Assembly (NCBI RefSeq): GCF_000308755.1
Contig: NZ_BAGF01000050.1
Location: 49,511-113,510, forward strand
From: Nocardia pneumoniae NBRC 100136
GTDB taxonomy: Bacteria; Actinomycetota; Actinomycetes; Mycobacteriales; Mycobacteriaceae
Length of the DNA stretch: 64,000 bases
Direction of reading: 5' to 3'
Shown: positions 1-8,095 of the stretch, in pieces
Position numbering within the stretch: the first letter of the stretch is position 1
Layout of the letters: the number at the start of each line of letters is the position of its first letter
Translations under genes and position numbers: made by a program
The notes under the pieces: model-generated
What the model was told of the DNA's origin: nothing
Database searches by the model: none
The model's input: only the letters and a program-made list of their open reading frames with translations

Positions 1-176
1 GTGTGCACCGGGTTCCCGGAGAGTGCTTCGAAGGTCGCCTTGCCGACGAACTGCAGCGCCGACTCGGTGGGAATCACCCGGACCTCATGTCCGGTTTCGG
101 TGAATCGCCGGACCAGAGAGCACGCCTTGTAGGCGGCGATGCCTCCACTCACGCCGACGATGATCCGTGTGGTCAC
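1..176 (-). CDS. coaBC: CoaBC (Dfp) phosphopantothenoylcysteine synthetase/decarboxylase, N-terminal fragment
   Basis: Only the first 58 codons are inside the window; the gene continues past the left edge. The start reads VTTRIIVGVSGGIAAYKACS and then TESALQFVGKATFEALSG, the FMN-binding N-terminus of the CoaC (decarboxylase) half of the bifunctional coenzyme A enzyme. CoaBC ligates cysteine to 4'-phosphopantothenate and decarboxylates the product. The GTG start at 176-174 is preceded by GGAGG with 5 bases between, and it follows rpoZ, the conserved actinobacterial order. Oddly, the start region is duplicated 62 bp upstream (217-249, 32 of 33 bases the same), leaving a decoy ribosome-binding site and start. 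Identity is secure; length cannot be judged. Confidence 0.93.
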   Translation of the reverse strand, partial: MTTRIIVGVSGGIAAYKACSLVRRFTETGHEVRVIPTESALQFVGKATFEALSGNPVH

Positions 177-238
177 TACGCCTCCGGCCGGCTGATCCCC
201 GCGGGCGCGGGGAGAACGACGACGATCCGTGTGGTCAC
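176..238 (-). other. 20-codon upstream ORF from a duplicated coaBC start
   Basis: A second GGAGGC-GTA-GTG at 249-236 duplicates the coaBC ribosome-binding site, start and first codons (V-T-T-R-I-V...). The frame runs 20 codons through hairpin copy 1 and stops at TAG 178-176, whose G is the first base of the coaBC GTG. It could act as a translationally coupled leader peptide or be a harmless by-product of a 62-bp tandem duplication. Translation is not shown by the sequence. Confidence 0.4.
190..217. repeat. CRISPR type I-E-like 28-bp hairpin, copy 1
   Basis: The 28 bases GGCTGATCCCCGCG...GGGGAGAAC contain a 7-bp stem CCCCGCG/CGCGGGG. Length, GGNTSATCCCCGC head, GCGGGGA tail and central hairpin resemble actinobacterial type I-E CRISPR repeats. 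It sits 13 bases upstream of the coaBC start codon. No cas genes are visible and only two copies exist, so this is a CRISPR-like palindrome, not a proven array. Confidence 0.5.
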
Positions 239-259
239 TACGCCTCCGGGGGTGTGGGT

Positions 260-287
260 GGATCATCCCCGCCCGCGCGGGGAATTC
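260..287. repeat. CRISPR type I-E-like 28-bp hairpin, copy 2
   Basis: The 28 bases GGATCATCCCCGCC...GCGGGGAATTC have stem CCCCGC/GCGGGG. This copy is closer to actinobacterial type I-E repeats (GGATCAYCCCCGC...GCGGGGA). It starts 70 bp after copy 1; the 42 bases between them (218-259) consist mostly of a copy of the coaBC start region, like a self-matching spacer plus about 10 extra bases. It may also act as a weak terminator after rpoZ. Confidence 0.5.
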
Positions 288-324
288 GATACTGCGGGCT
301 CATGCGCCGAGCACCGGGCGGCGA

Positions 325-606
325 TCACTCGCCTTCGGAGTGCTCGAGCAGGTCGGCGTGGATCTCGCGCAGCGCGACCGACAGCGGCTTCTCCTGCAGA
401 CCCGGCTCGACCAGCGGGCCGACGTACTCGAGGATGCCGTCGCCGAGCTGGTTGTAGTAGTCGTTGATCTGACGGGCCCGCTTGGCCGCGTAGATCACCA
501 GGGCGTACTTGGACGAGGTGCGCTCGAGCAACTCGTCGATCGGCGGGTTGGTGAGGCCGACCGGCGTGTCGTAGGCGGGCGCGGTCTTGGTGTCCGTACT
601 GCTCAC
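325..606 (-). CDS. rpoZ: DNA-directed RNA polymerase omega subunit
   Basis: A 93-residue protein with the omega core PVGLTNPPIDELLERTSSKYALVIYAAKRARQIN near residues 15-48 and the actinobacterial C-terminus ending LREIHADLLEHSEGE. Omega helps fold and assemble the beta' subunit of RNA polymerase. I chose the GTG at 606-604 because AGGAG lies 8 bases upstream; an ATG 20 codons earlier lacks a ribosome-binding site and would add a tail absent from omega proteins. It sits between gmk and coaBC in the conserved mihF-gmk-rpoZ-coaBC series. Confidence 0.95.
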   Translation of the reverse strand: MSSTDTKTAPAYDTPVGLTNPPIDELLERTSSKYALVIYAAKRARQINDYYNQLGDGILEYVGPLVEPGLQEKPLSVALREIHADLLEHSEGE

Positions 607-711
607 TAGGGGGACTCCTGCTGTCGTGGATGTCGCATGAGCGAGGGGCCCGGCGTGGTTTCGCACGCTACCTTCCGGCGGGCCCTGATCACTGATGCGC
701 AGGTTCGGGGG

Positions 712-1296
712 TTACGAACTCGAATTCGTGCTAACGAACAACGATACCAACTGCTCACAGGCGCTGGTGACGTCGTCGTTCACGATGACGATGTCGAACT
801 CGTCACACGCCGCGAGCTCGATCCTGGCGGTTTCCAAGCGGCGTTCGATCACCTCGGGCGATTCGGTGCCGCGCGAGGTCAGCCGCGCCACCAATTCCTC
901 CCAGCTCGGCGGGGCCAGGAACACCAGGATCGCGTCCGGGATCGCCCGGCGCACCGACCGCGCGCCTTCCAGATCCACTTCGACGAGTACGGGAAGGCCC
1001 TCCGCCAACGCGGCGCGGACCGGCCCGGCGGGGGTGCCCGAACGCTGCAACCCGCCGTGGATGTCCGCCCACTCGAGCAGTTCGCCCGCCTCGATCATCG
1101 CGTCGAACTCCGCGCGGGAGACGAAGCGATAGTCGAGGCCGTCGACCTCCCCGGGCCGCGGGGCCCGGGTCGTTGCCGACACGCTGAAGACCAGTTCGGG
1201 CAGTCGCTCGCGGACGCAGCGGACCACGGTGGACTTGCCCACGGCCGAGGGGCCGACCAGTACGACCAGTCGACCCTTCCGCGTGTGTTCGATCAC
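712..1296 (-). CDS. gmk: Guanylate kinase
   Basis: A 194-residue cytoplasmic enzyme that makes GDP from GMP and ATP. The P-loop GPSAVGKST is at residues 15-23, followed by the GMP-binding stretch SATTRAPRPGEVDGLDYRFV (about 40-59) and the EVDLEGARSVRR region. The length is normal. GTG start at 1296-1294, only 8 bases after the mihF stop, with a poor ribosome-binding site that suggests translation coupled to mihF. Confidence 0.95.
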   Translation of the reverse strand: MIEHTRKGRLVVLVGPSAVGKSTVVRCVRERLPELVFSVSATTRAPRPGEVDGLDYRFVSRAEFDAMIEAGELLEWADIHGGLQRSGTPAGPVRAALAEGLPVLVEVDLEGARSVRRAIPDAILVFLAPPSWEELVARLTSRGTESPEVIERRLETARIELAACDEFDIVIVNDDVTSACEQLVSLFVSTNSSS

Positions 1297-1304
1297 CCTC
1301 GTCG

Positions 1305-1625
1305 TCAGGCGTCGAAGTCGAACCGGGCCAGCAGCGCCTTGCGCTGCCGATCGCCGAGTCCGCGCAGGCGCCGGGTGGGGGCGATCTCCAGCTCGCTCAT
1401 GATTTCCGCCGCCTTGACCTTGCCCACCTTCGGCAGGGCCTCCAGCAGTGCCGACACCTTCATCTTGCCGAGGATCTCGTCGGTCTCGGCGTCGGTGAGG
1501 ACCTGCTTCAGGTTGGTGCCGCCACGCTTCAAGCGCTCCTTGAGCTCCGCCCGAGCGCGGCGAGCGGCAGCCGCCTTCTCCAAAGCAGCGGCGCGCTGCT
1601 CGTCAGTCAGCTGGGGAAGGGCCAC
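1305..1625 (-). CDS. mihF: Actinobacterial integration host factor
   Basis: A 106-residue nucleoid-associated DNA-binding protein of the actinobacterial IHF family, unrelated to E. coli IHF. The N-terminal half is a charged helix (EKAAAARRARAELKERLKRGG). The C-terminal half holds the helix-two-turn-helix with ALPKVGKVKAAEIM and RRLRGLGDRQRKALL. GTG start at 1625-1623, preceded by GGAGG with 4 bases between. It heads the mihF-gmk-rpoZ-coaBC operon just after the pyr operon. A 13-codon frame MNDETEEPWPFPS runs across the start (stop at 1607) and could influence initiation, but nothing else supports it. Confidence 0.94.
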   Translation of the reverse strand: MALPQLTDEQRAAALEKAAAARRARAELKERLKRGGTNLKQVLTDAETDEILGKMKVSALLEALPKVGKVKAAEIMSELEIAPTRRLRGLGDRQRKALLARFDFDA

Positions 1626-2160
1626 GGTTCCTCCGTCTCATCGTTCATTGCATCAACTCCTGCCAGTAACCCGGCAGTCTCAGCGACCGTACCCACGACG
1701 TCCGCCGATTGCGAACCCACCCCCCAGGTCAGCGCATGATTCCGGATGCGGTGCAGGCGCCGGGGCCGCATCGGGCGGCACGCCGGCGCCACCATGCGAA
1801 TCGTACCGCCGAATCCGCGAAATAGGCCGCCAGCAGGGGTTTTTCGACAGACCAAACGGTTTGCGGAAGGGTTGCGAGACGAGGCGGCACCGATCCAGCA
1901 ACCCCTCACCCGCCCTACCAGGAACTTTCTGGAAATTTCCCGCGTGTCGCGGGTTCTTTGCGCGTGTCGGGCGTCACACTCCCCCGGCGCGGGCCGCGGA
2001 AACGGCATTCGGTGCCCCACACGGAGGGCCCTACGTCGCGCCAGGCAGTCGGCCCACTACGCGGTCACCGACCAGCCCCGAAACCGACGCAGAAGCGCGC
2101 ACAGACCCCGCTACGGGCCACCTCTGCGCGTGCACCTGCACGCACAGGCCCGGAAACGAC
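1626..2160. other. Gene-free 535-bp interval upstream of mihF
   Basis: This stretch lies between the pyrF terminator and mihF. Open frames here have poor codon structure and no recognisable protein. It should hold the mihF promoter and 5' leader. It is somewhat less GC-rich around 1850-1950 (runs such as TTTTCGACAG and GGAAATTTCC), as expected of a regulatory region, but I could not fix a -35/-10 pair. Confidence 0.5.
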
Positions 2161-2189
2161 GTAGACCGGCGCGCGGTGCGCCGGTCTAC
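2161..2189 (-). terminator. Terminator of the pyr operon
   Basis: A perfect 12-bp stem GTAGACCGGCGC/GCGCCGGTCTAC with a 5-base loop begins 4 bases after the pyrF stop codon. On the minus strand it is followed by GTCGTTT, so the T-run is weak, which is normal in actinobacteria. It ends the pyrR-to-pyrF transcript before mihF. Confidence 0.85.
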
Positions 2190-2193
2190 GTGG

Positions 2194-3018
2194 TCATTTC
2201 TGCAGGAACGCGAACGCGTCCTGGAGCGCGTGCACTCTGGCACGCAGTGCCGGGACGGTGGGCCCGTCGCGCAGCACCTCGCGGGAGACATTCGGGACGA
2301 CGGCTCCCAGCATCGTCTCGGGGACCAGGTCACGAATCGTTTCCGGGCCGCCGCCCTGGGCCCCGACACCGGGCATGAGGATCGGGCCGTTGAGCGCGGA
2401 CAGATCCGGCGCCTCGGTCAGCGTGGCGCCGACCACCACGCCCACCGACCCGAACTCGCTGCCCGCGTTACGGGCCGCGGCCTCGTCGACCATCGTCTGC
2501 GCGACCGTACGCGCGTCCGCCGCGACCGCCCGCTGCACCTGCGCCCCTTCCGGGTTCGACGTGGCCGCCAGCACGAAGACGCCGCGCTGGTTGGCCTCGG
2601 CGAGAGTCAACGCCGGTGTCAGCGAGCCGAATCCGAGATACGGCGAGACCGTGACGGCGTCCGACCCGAGGGGACCGTCGGCCAGCCAGGTGCGGGCATA
2701 GGCGTCCATGGTCGAGCCGATATCGCCGCGTTTGGCGTCGGCGAGCACCAGGGTCCCCGAGGCACGCAGCACCTCGATGGTCCGCTCCAGCACGGCGATC
2801 CCACCGGAACCGTAGGCCTCGAAGAACGCGACCTGCGGCTTGATCAGCGCGACCAGGCCGTCGAAGGCCTCCACGCAGATCTCGGCGAACTGCTCGAGGC
2901 CGTCGACATCATCGGTGAGGCCCCAGGACCGCAGCAGTTCCGGATGCGGGTCGATGCCGACGCACACGGGGCCGAACCGGCGCATCGCGTGCCGCAGGCG
3001 GCCGCCGAAGGTCTTCAT
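2194..3018 (-). CDS. pyrF: Orotidine-5'-phosphate decarboxylase
   Basis: The last step of UMP synthesis: decarboxylation of OMP. The 274-residue protein has the actinobacterial-type N-terminus MKTFGGRLRHAMRRFGPVCVGIDPHP and the catalytic DxKxxD set at D94, K96 and D99 (ADAKRGDI). I chose ATG 3018 because the length and first residues match the 274-residue M. tuberculosis enzyme as I recall it. A GTG at 3048 overlaps the carB stop by 8 bases and would add 10 residues. Last gene of the pyr operon. Confidence 0.93.
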   Translation of the reverse strand: MKTFGGRLRHAMRRFGPVCVGIDPHPELLRSWGLTDDVDGLEQFAEICVEAFDGLVALIKPQVAFFEAYGSGGIAVLERTIEVLRASGTLVLADAKRGDIGSTMDAYARTWLADGPLGSDAVTVSPYLGFGSLTPALTLAEANQRGVFVLAATSNPEGAQVQRAVAADARTVAQTMVDEAAARNAGSEFGSVGVVVGATLTEAPDLSALNGPILMPGVGAQGGGPETIRDLVPETMLGAVVPNVSREVLRDGPTVPALRARVHALQDAFAFLQK

Positions 3019-3040
3019 GTCGCCCGATCCGTCCAGCGAC

Positions 3041-6000
3041 TCAGCCACGCAGCACCGAGTGCAGTTCCTGCAGGGAGCGCACGCCGATCCCGCCGTTGAT
3101 GCTGGCTTCGATGCCCTGCACGGCGGCCGCCGCGCCCTGCACGGTGGTGATGCACGGGATGTTCACCCCGACCGCCGCGCTGCGGATCTCGTAGCCGTCC
3201 ACGCGGGGACCGGAGTTGCCGTACGGGGTGTTGAACACCATGTCGATCTCGCCGTCGCGGATCTGCTCCACGATGGTCGGCTCGTCGGCCGGGCCCTCTT
3301 CGGAGTGCTTGCGCACCCGCTCGCACGGAATGCCATTGCGCCGCAGCATTTCCGCCGTTCCCTCGGTGGCGAGGATGCGGAAGCCGAGGTCGTTGAGGCG
3401 CTTCACCGGGAAGACCATCGCGCGCTTGTCCCGGTTGGCGATAGAGACGAACACGGTGCCCTCGGTGGGCAGCGAGCCGTAGGCGGCGGTCTGGCTCTTG
3501 GCGAAGGCGGTGCCGAAATCGGCATCGATACCCATCACCTCGCCGGTGGACTTCATCTCCGGCGAGAGCAGCGAATCCACCCCGCTGCCGTCGGCGCGCC
3601 GGAACCGGTGGAACGGCAGCACGGCCTCCTTGACCGCGACCGGCGCGTCCAGCGCGACGTGGCCGCCGTCGCCCTCGCTCGGCAGTATGCCCTCCTTGCG
3701 CAGCTCGGCGATGGTGGCGCCGAGCATGATCCGCGCAGCGGCCTTGGCCAGCGGCACCGCGGTCGCCTTGGACACGAACGGAACCGTCCGGCTGGCCCGC
3801 GGATTGGCCTCCAGCACGTACAGCACGTCGTCCTTGAGCGCGTACTGCACGTTCAGCAGGCCCTTGACGCCGATGCCTTTGGCCAGCGCGACGGTGGAGC
3901 GGCGCACCGCCTCGATGTCGCTGCGGCCCAGCGTGATCGGGGGCAGGGCGCAGGCCGAGTCGCCCGAGTGGATGCCCGCCTCCTCGATGTGCTCCATCAC
4001 ACCGCCGAGGTAGACCTCCTCGCCGTCGCACAGCGCGTCGACGTCGATCTCGATCGCGTCCTCCAGGAACCGGTCCACCAGCACCGGATGCTCCGGGCTG
4101 AGCTCGGTGGCGCGCGAGATGTAGCCCTCCAGGGACTTCTCGTCGTAGACGATCTCCATGCCGCGCCCGCCGAGCACGTAGGACGGGCGCACCAGCACCG
4201 GGTAGCCGATGTCCGCGGCGATCTTCTTGGCCTGGGCGAACGTGGTCGCCGTGCCGTACTTCGGCGCGGGCAGCCCGGCCGCGACCAGCACGTCGCCGAA
4301 CTCGCCGCGGTCCTCGGCCAGGTCGATGGCGGCCGCGCTGGTGCCGACCACCGGCACGCCCGCCTCGGTGAGCCGCTGCGCGAGACCGAGCGGGGTCTGC
4401 CCGCCCAGCTGCACGATGACGCCCGCGACGGTGCCGGACTCGCGTTCGGCGTGGTAGACCTCGAGCACGTCCTCGAAGGTCAGCGGCTCGAAGTAGAGGC
4501 GGTCGGCGGTGTCGTAGTCGGTCGAGACGGTCTCGGGGTTGCAGTTGACCATCACCGTCTCGTACCCGGCCTGCGACAGCGTCTGCGCCGCGTGCACGCA
4601 CGAGTAGTCGAACTCGATGCCCTGGCCGATCCGGTTCGGACCGGACCCGAGGATGATCACCTTCTCGCGTTCGCGCTGCGGCGCCACTTCGGATTCGGCG
4701 GCGGGGTCGAGTTCGTAGGCCGAGTAGTGGTAGGGCGTCTTGGCCTCGAACTCGGCGGCGCAGGTGTCGACGGTCTTGAAGACCGGCCGGATGCCCAGCC
4801 GGTGCCGCAGCGCGCGCACACCGCTCTCCCCGGCCAGCTCCGGACGCAGCGCGGCCAGCTGCCGATCGGACAGTCCGTAGTGCTTGGCCCGGCGCAGCAG
4901 CGGCTCGTCCAGCACGGGAGCGTCGAGAATCTCCTGGCGCAGCTCGACCAGACCGGCGACTTCCGCGACGAACCACGGGTCGATGCCGGAGGCGGCGGCG
5001 ACGTCCTCGATGCTCGCGCCCAGGCGCAGCGCCCGCTCGACCTGGTAGATCCGGCCCTCGGTCGGGGTGCGCAGGTCCTCCAGGATCGCCTCGACGTCGG
5101 TCCACTCGCCGTCGTCCTGGGTCCAGAAACCGGCGGCCTTGGTCTCCAGCGAACGCAGCACCTTGCCCAGCGCCTCGGCGAAATTGCGGCCGAGCGACAT
5201 CGCCTCGCCCACCGACTTCATGGTGGTGGTCAGCGTGCCGTCCGCGCCGGGGAACTTCTCGAACGCGAACCGCGGCGCCTTCACGACGACGTAGTCCAGG
5301 GTCGGCTCGAAGCAAGCCGGGGTTTCCTTGGTGATGTCGTTGACGATCTCGTCGAGCGTGTAGCCGATGGCGAGCTTGGCGGCGATCTTCGCGATCGGGA
5401 AGCCGGTCGCCTTGGACGCCAGCGCGGACGAACGCGAGACGCGCGGGTTCATCTCGATGACGATCAGGCGGCCGTCACGCGGGTTCACCGCGAACTGGAT
5501 GTTGCAGCCGCCGGTGTCGACGCCGACCTCGCGCAGGATGGCGATGCCGAGGTCGCGCAGCTTCTGGTATTCGCGGTCGGTGAGCGTCATGGCCGGGGCG
5601 ACGGTGACCGAGTCGCCGGTGTGCACGCCCATCGGGTCGACGTTCTCGATCGAGCACACCACCACGACGTTGTCGCGGCCGTCGCGCATCAGCTCGAGCT
5701 CGTATTCCTTCCAGCCGAGGATGGACTCCTCGATGAGAACGTTCGCCGTGGGCGAGGCGGCCAGGCCGCCGCCCGCGATGCGGTCGAGGTCCTCGTGGTT
5801 GTAGGCCATGCCGGAGCCGAGACCGCCCATGGTGAACGACGGGCGCACCACCACCGGGAAGCCGAGTTCGGCGACCGTCTCGCGGACCTCCTCCATCGTG
5901 AAGCAGACGCGCGAGCGCGCACTCTCCCCGCCCACCTTGGCCACGATGTCCTTGAACTTCTGCCGGTCCTCGCCGCGCTGGATGGCGTCGAAGTCGGCGC

Positions 6001-6349
6001 CGATCAGCTCCACGCCGTACTTCTCCAGCACGCCCCGCTCATGCAGCGCGACCGCGGTGTTCAGCGCGGTCTGCCCGCCGAGGGTGGCCAGGATGGCGTC
6101 GGGACGCTCCTTGGCGATCACCTTCTCCACGAACTCCGGCGTGATCGGCTCGACGTAGGTCGAGTCGGCGAACTCCGGGTCGGTCATGATCGTCGCCGGG
6201 TTCGAGTTGACCAGCGACACGCGCAGGCCCTCGGCCCGCAGCACCCGGCACGCCTGGGTGCCGGAGTAGTCGAATTCGCACGCCTGGCCGATGACGATCG
6301 GACCAGAACCGATCACCAGGATGTGCTCGAGATCCTCGCGGCGAGGCAT
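3041..6349 (-). CDS. carB: Carbamoyl-phosphate synthase large subunit
   Basis: A 1102-residue synthetase that makes carbamoyl phosphate from bicarbonate, two ATP and ammonia tunnelled from CarA. Two homologous ATP-grasp halves are evident: the first opens with ILVIGSGPIVIGQACEFDYSG near residue 9, the second with VIILGSGPNRIGQGIEFDYS past the middle. The C-terminal part (VFPVKRLNDLGFRILATEGTAEML) is the MGS-like domain that binds allosteric effectors such as UMP. ATG 6349-6347 shares one base with the carA stop (TGATG), so translation is coupled. Confidence 0.97.
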   Translation of the reverse strand: MPRREDLEHILVIGSGPIVIGQACEFDYSGTQACRVLRAEGLRVSLVNSNPATIMTDPEFADSTYVEPITPEFVEKVIAKERPDAILATLGGQTALNTAVALHERGVLEKYGVELIGADFDAIQRGEDRQKFKDIVAKVGGESARSRVCFTMEEVRETVAELGFPVVVRPSFTMGGLGSGMAYNHEDLDRIAGGGLAASPTANVLIEESILGWKEYELELMRDGRDNVVVVCSIENVDPMGVHTGDSVTVAPAMTLTDREYQKLRDLGIAILREVGVDTGGCNIQFAVNPRDGRLIVIEMNPRVSRSSALASKATGFPIAKIAAKLAIGYTLDEIVNDITKETPACFEPTLDYVVVKAPRFAFEKFPGADGTLTTTMKSVGEAMSLGRNFAEALGKVLRSLETKAAGFWTQDDGEWTDVEAILEDLRTPTEGRIYQVERALRLGASIEDVAAASGIDPWFVAEVAGLVELRQEILDAPVLDEPLLRRAKHYGLSDRQLAALRPELAGESGVRALRHRLGIRPVFKTVDTCAAEFEAKTPYHYSAYELDPAAESEVAPQREREKVIILGSGPNRIGQGIEFDYSCVHAAQTLSQAGYETVMVNCNPETVSTDYDTADRLYFEPLTFEDVLEVYHAERESGTVAGVIVQLGGQTPLGLAQRLTEAGVPVVGTSAAAIDLAEDRGEFGDVLVAAGLPAPKYGTATTFAQAKKIAADIGYPVLVRPSYVLGGRGMEIVYDEKSLEGYISRATELSPEHPVLVDRFLEDAIEIDVDALCDGEEVYLGGVMEHIEEAGIHSGDSACALPPITLGRSDIEAVRRSTVALAKGIGVKGLLNVQYALKDDVLYVLEANPRASRTVPFVSKATAVPLAKAAARIMLGATIAELRKEGILPSEGDGGHVALDAPVAVKEAVLPFHRFRRADGSGVDSLLSPEMKSTGEVMGIDADFGTAFAKSQTAAYGSLPTEGTVFVSIANRDKRAMVFPVKRLNDLGFRILATEGTAEMLRRNGIPCERVRKHSEEGPADEPTIVEQIRDGEIDMVFNTPYGNSGPRVDGYEIRSAAVGVNIPCITTVQGAAAAVQGIEASINGGIGVRSLQELHSVLRG

Positions 6350-7461
6350 CAGGCTCCTTCCATGAGACCGGCGAAACGGTCGAACAGATATGCGGCGTCG
6401 TGGGGCCCGGCGGCGGCCTCCGGGTGGTACTGCACGGAGAAGGCGCGGCCGTCGACCAGCCGGACGCCCTCGACCGTGCCGTCGTTGGCGCAGACGTGAC
6501 TCACTTCGGCCGTGCCGAAGGGGGTGTCGAACCGCTCGCCCCGCTCGCCCTCCAGCGCGAACCCATGGTTCTGCGCGGTGATCGAGATCCGGCCGGTCTC
6601 GTGCTCGACCACGGGGATGTTGATCCCGCGGTGCCCGAACTTCATCTTGTAGGTGTCCCGGCCGAGCGCGCGGCCGAGGATCTGGTTGCCGAAGCAGATG
6701 CCGAACAGCGGCAGGCCCTTGCCGAGCACGCCGCGGGTCAGCTCGACCGCCGCGTCGGCGGTGGCCGGGTCGCCGGGGCCGTTGGACAGGAAGACCCCGT
6801 CGGGCTTCAGTTCGAGGATCTGCTCCAGCGTCGTCGACGACGACACCACGTGCACCCGCATGCCGCGCTGAGCGAACATGCGCGGGGTGTTGGTCTTGAT
6901 GCCGAGGTCGACCGCGACGACCGTGCACCGGTGCTCGCCGCCCGGCTCGATCGTGTAGAGCGCGTCGGTGCTCACCTCGCCAGCGAGGTCGGCGCCAAGC
7001 ATGGACGGCTGGCCGTTCACCCGGCTCACCAGCTCGTCGACGTCGGCGAGCGCGTCACCGGAGAAGATGCCCGCCTTCATCGAGCCGCGGGTGCGCAGGT
7101 GGCGCACCAGCGCGCGGGTGTCGATACCCGCGATGCCGACGATCCGCTGGCGTTCGAGCTCGTCGGGCAGGGTCGTCGTCGCACGCCAGTTGGACGCCCG
7201 CCGCGCGGGGTCGCGCACCGCGTACCCGGCGACCCAGATCTTGGCGGACTCGTCGTCCTCGTCGTTCCAGCCGGTGTTGCCGATCTGCGGCGCGGCGGCC
7301 ACCACGATCTGGCGGTGGTAGGACGGGTCGGTGAGGGTCTCCTGGTACCCGGTCATCGCGGTGCAGAACACCGCCTCACCGAGCGTCTGGCCCACGGCGC
7401 CGTAGGCCTGGCCGCGGAACACCCGGCCGTCCTCCAGCACGAGTGCTGCTTCTGGTGTCAT
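6349..7461 (-). CDS. carA: Carbamoyl-phosphate synthase small (glutaminase) subunit
   Basis: A 370-residue class I glutamine amidotransferase that hydrolyses glutamine and passes ammonia to CarB. The catalytic triad is visible: C256 in GICFGNQ, with H346 and E348 in YHPE. The N-terminal CarA-specific domain holds the AMTGYQETLTDPSY motif (residues 35-48). The ATG start overlaps the upstream PH-domain gene by 4 bases (ATGA). Confidence 0.97.
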   Translation of the reverse strand: MTPEAALVLEDGRVFRGQAYGAVGQTLGEAVFCTAMTGYQETLTDPSYHRQIVVAAAPQIGNTGWNDEDDESAKIWVAGYAVRDPARRASNWRATTTLPDELERQRIVGIAGIDTRALVRHLRTRGSMKAGIFSGDALADVDELVSRVNGQPSMLGADLAGEVSTDALYTIEPGGEHRCTVVAVDLGIKTNTPRMFAQRGMRVHVVSSSTTLEQILELKPDGVFLSNGPGDPATADAAVELTRGVLGKGLPLFGICFGNQILGRALGRDTYKMKFGHRGINIPVVEHETGRISITAQNHGFALEGERGERFDTPFGTAEVSHVCANDGTVEGVRLVDGRAFSVQYHPEAAAGPHDAAYLFDRFAGLMEGA

Positions 7462-7979
7462 CCCTCGTCATCTCCCGTCATCGTGCCGCTCTGATCCGCC
7501 GTCGAAAGCTGCCGCCACGCCGGGTAGACCGACTTGTCGTCGCCGCGGAAACCGGTATCGATCTCGGTTCCGGTCGGCAGCTTCCAGCGAATGACCAGCA
7601 CACCATCTTCCGTCATCACTTTGCCCGCGTGGCCGCGTTCGGTGCGCACCGCGGTGATGGATTCCTGGGGAATCCAGATCACCGTCGCGCCGTCGCGTTC
7701 GAGCAGAATCCCCCGTTCGAACCGGGTCAGTTCCGCCGTGGCCCGGAATCCCAGGTCACCCACCGTGATCCGGTCCTGCCAGCTGGGTGCGATGGTGCTG
7801 CCCAGATAGAGGCCGGTGGTCGGTTCCAGGACCTGCGCACCGAGTTCGGCGGGCAGGGCGGGCAGGGCGCCGATGCGCTCGGCCTGCCGTGCCGCACGGT
7901 TGCGCCAGCCTCGGTACATCAGCCACAGGCACAGCGCGAACAGGACGAGCAGCCCGAGCACCCAGAGCGTTCTTTCCAC
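7458..7979 (-). CDS. Membrane-anchored PH-like domain protein of the pyr operon
   Basis: A 173-residue protein with one N-terminal membrane segment (about residues 4-21, WVLGLLVLFALCLWLMY) and a beta-rich cytoplasmic domain resembling bacterial PH-like domains (VTVGDLGFRATAELTRFERGILLERDG...VIWIPQESITAVRTE). It occupies the position between pyrC and carA where M. tuberculosis has the membrane protein Rv1382. GTG start with AGGAGG 6 bases upstream. The ATGA overlap with carA implies co-translation. Its role in pyrimidine synthesis is unknown. Confidence 0.85.
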   Translation of the reverse strand: MERTLWVLGLLVLFALCLWLMYRGWRNRAARQAERIGALPALPAELGAQVLEPTTGLYLGSTIAPSWQDRITVGDLGFRATAELTRFERGILLERDGATVIWIPQESITAVRTERGHAGKVMTEDGVLVIRWKLPTGTEIDTGFRGDDKSVYPAWRQLSTADQSGTMTGDDEG

Positions 7980-8095
7980 TACGGACCTCCTGTGTCGGAC
8001 TGGCGGAGTTCCCGCAGTCCTGCGTCATTGCGCGCCGAAGCGACCTCCGGGCTCGCCGTTCGCGCCGGGGTGCTCGATCCGCGGGTCCGGCTCAT

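Noticed and set aside
155..287. A functional CRISPR array
   Set aside because: Only two imperfect repeats, a 42-base interval instead of 32-33, no leader and no cas genes; reported only as CRISPR-like.
1607..1648. Leader peptide MNDETEEPWPFPS overlapping the mihF start
   Set aside because: No ribosome-binding site of its own and no attenuator-like structure; too short to support.
1607..2020. 137-residue minus-strand frame upstream of mihF
   Set aside because: No recognisable domain, Arg/Pro-rich shadow composition, and it overlaps the mihF start.
637..3099. 820-residue plus-strand open frame, and similar long antisense frames such as 2840-6499 and 3015-5315
   Set aside because: They lie opposite gmk, pyrF and carB, which have clear motifs, and show Arg/His/Gly-rich shadow composition typical of high-GC antisense frames.
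7756..8028. 90-residue minus-strand frame overlapping the PH-like gene
   Set aside because: It overlaps a gene that has a strong AGGAGG start and conserved operon position; composition is that of a shadow frame.
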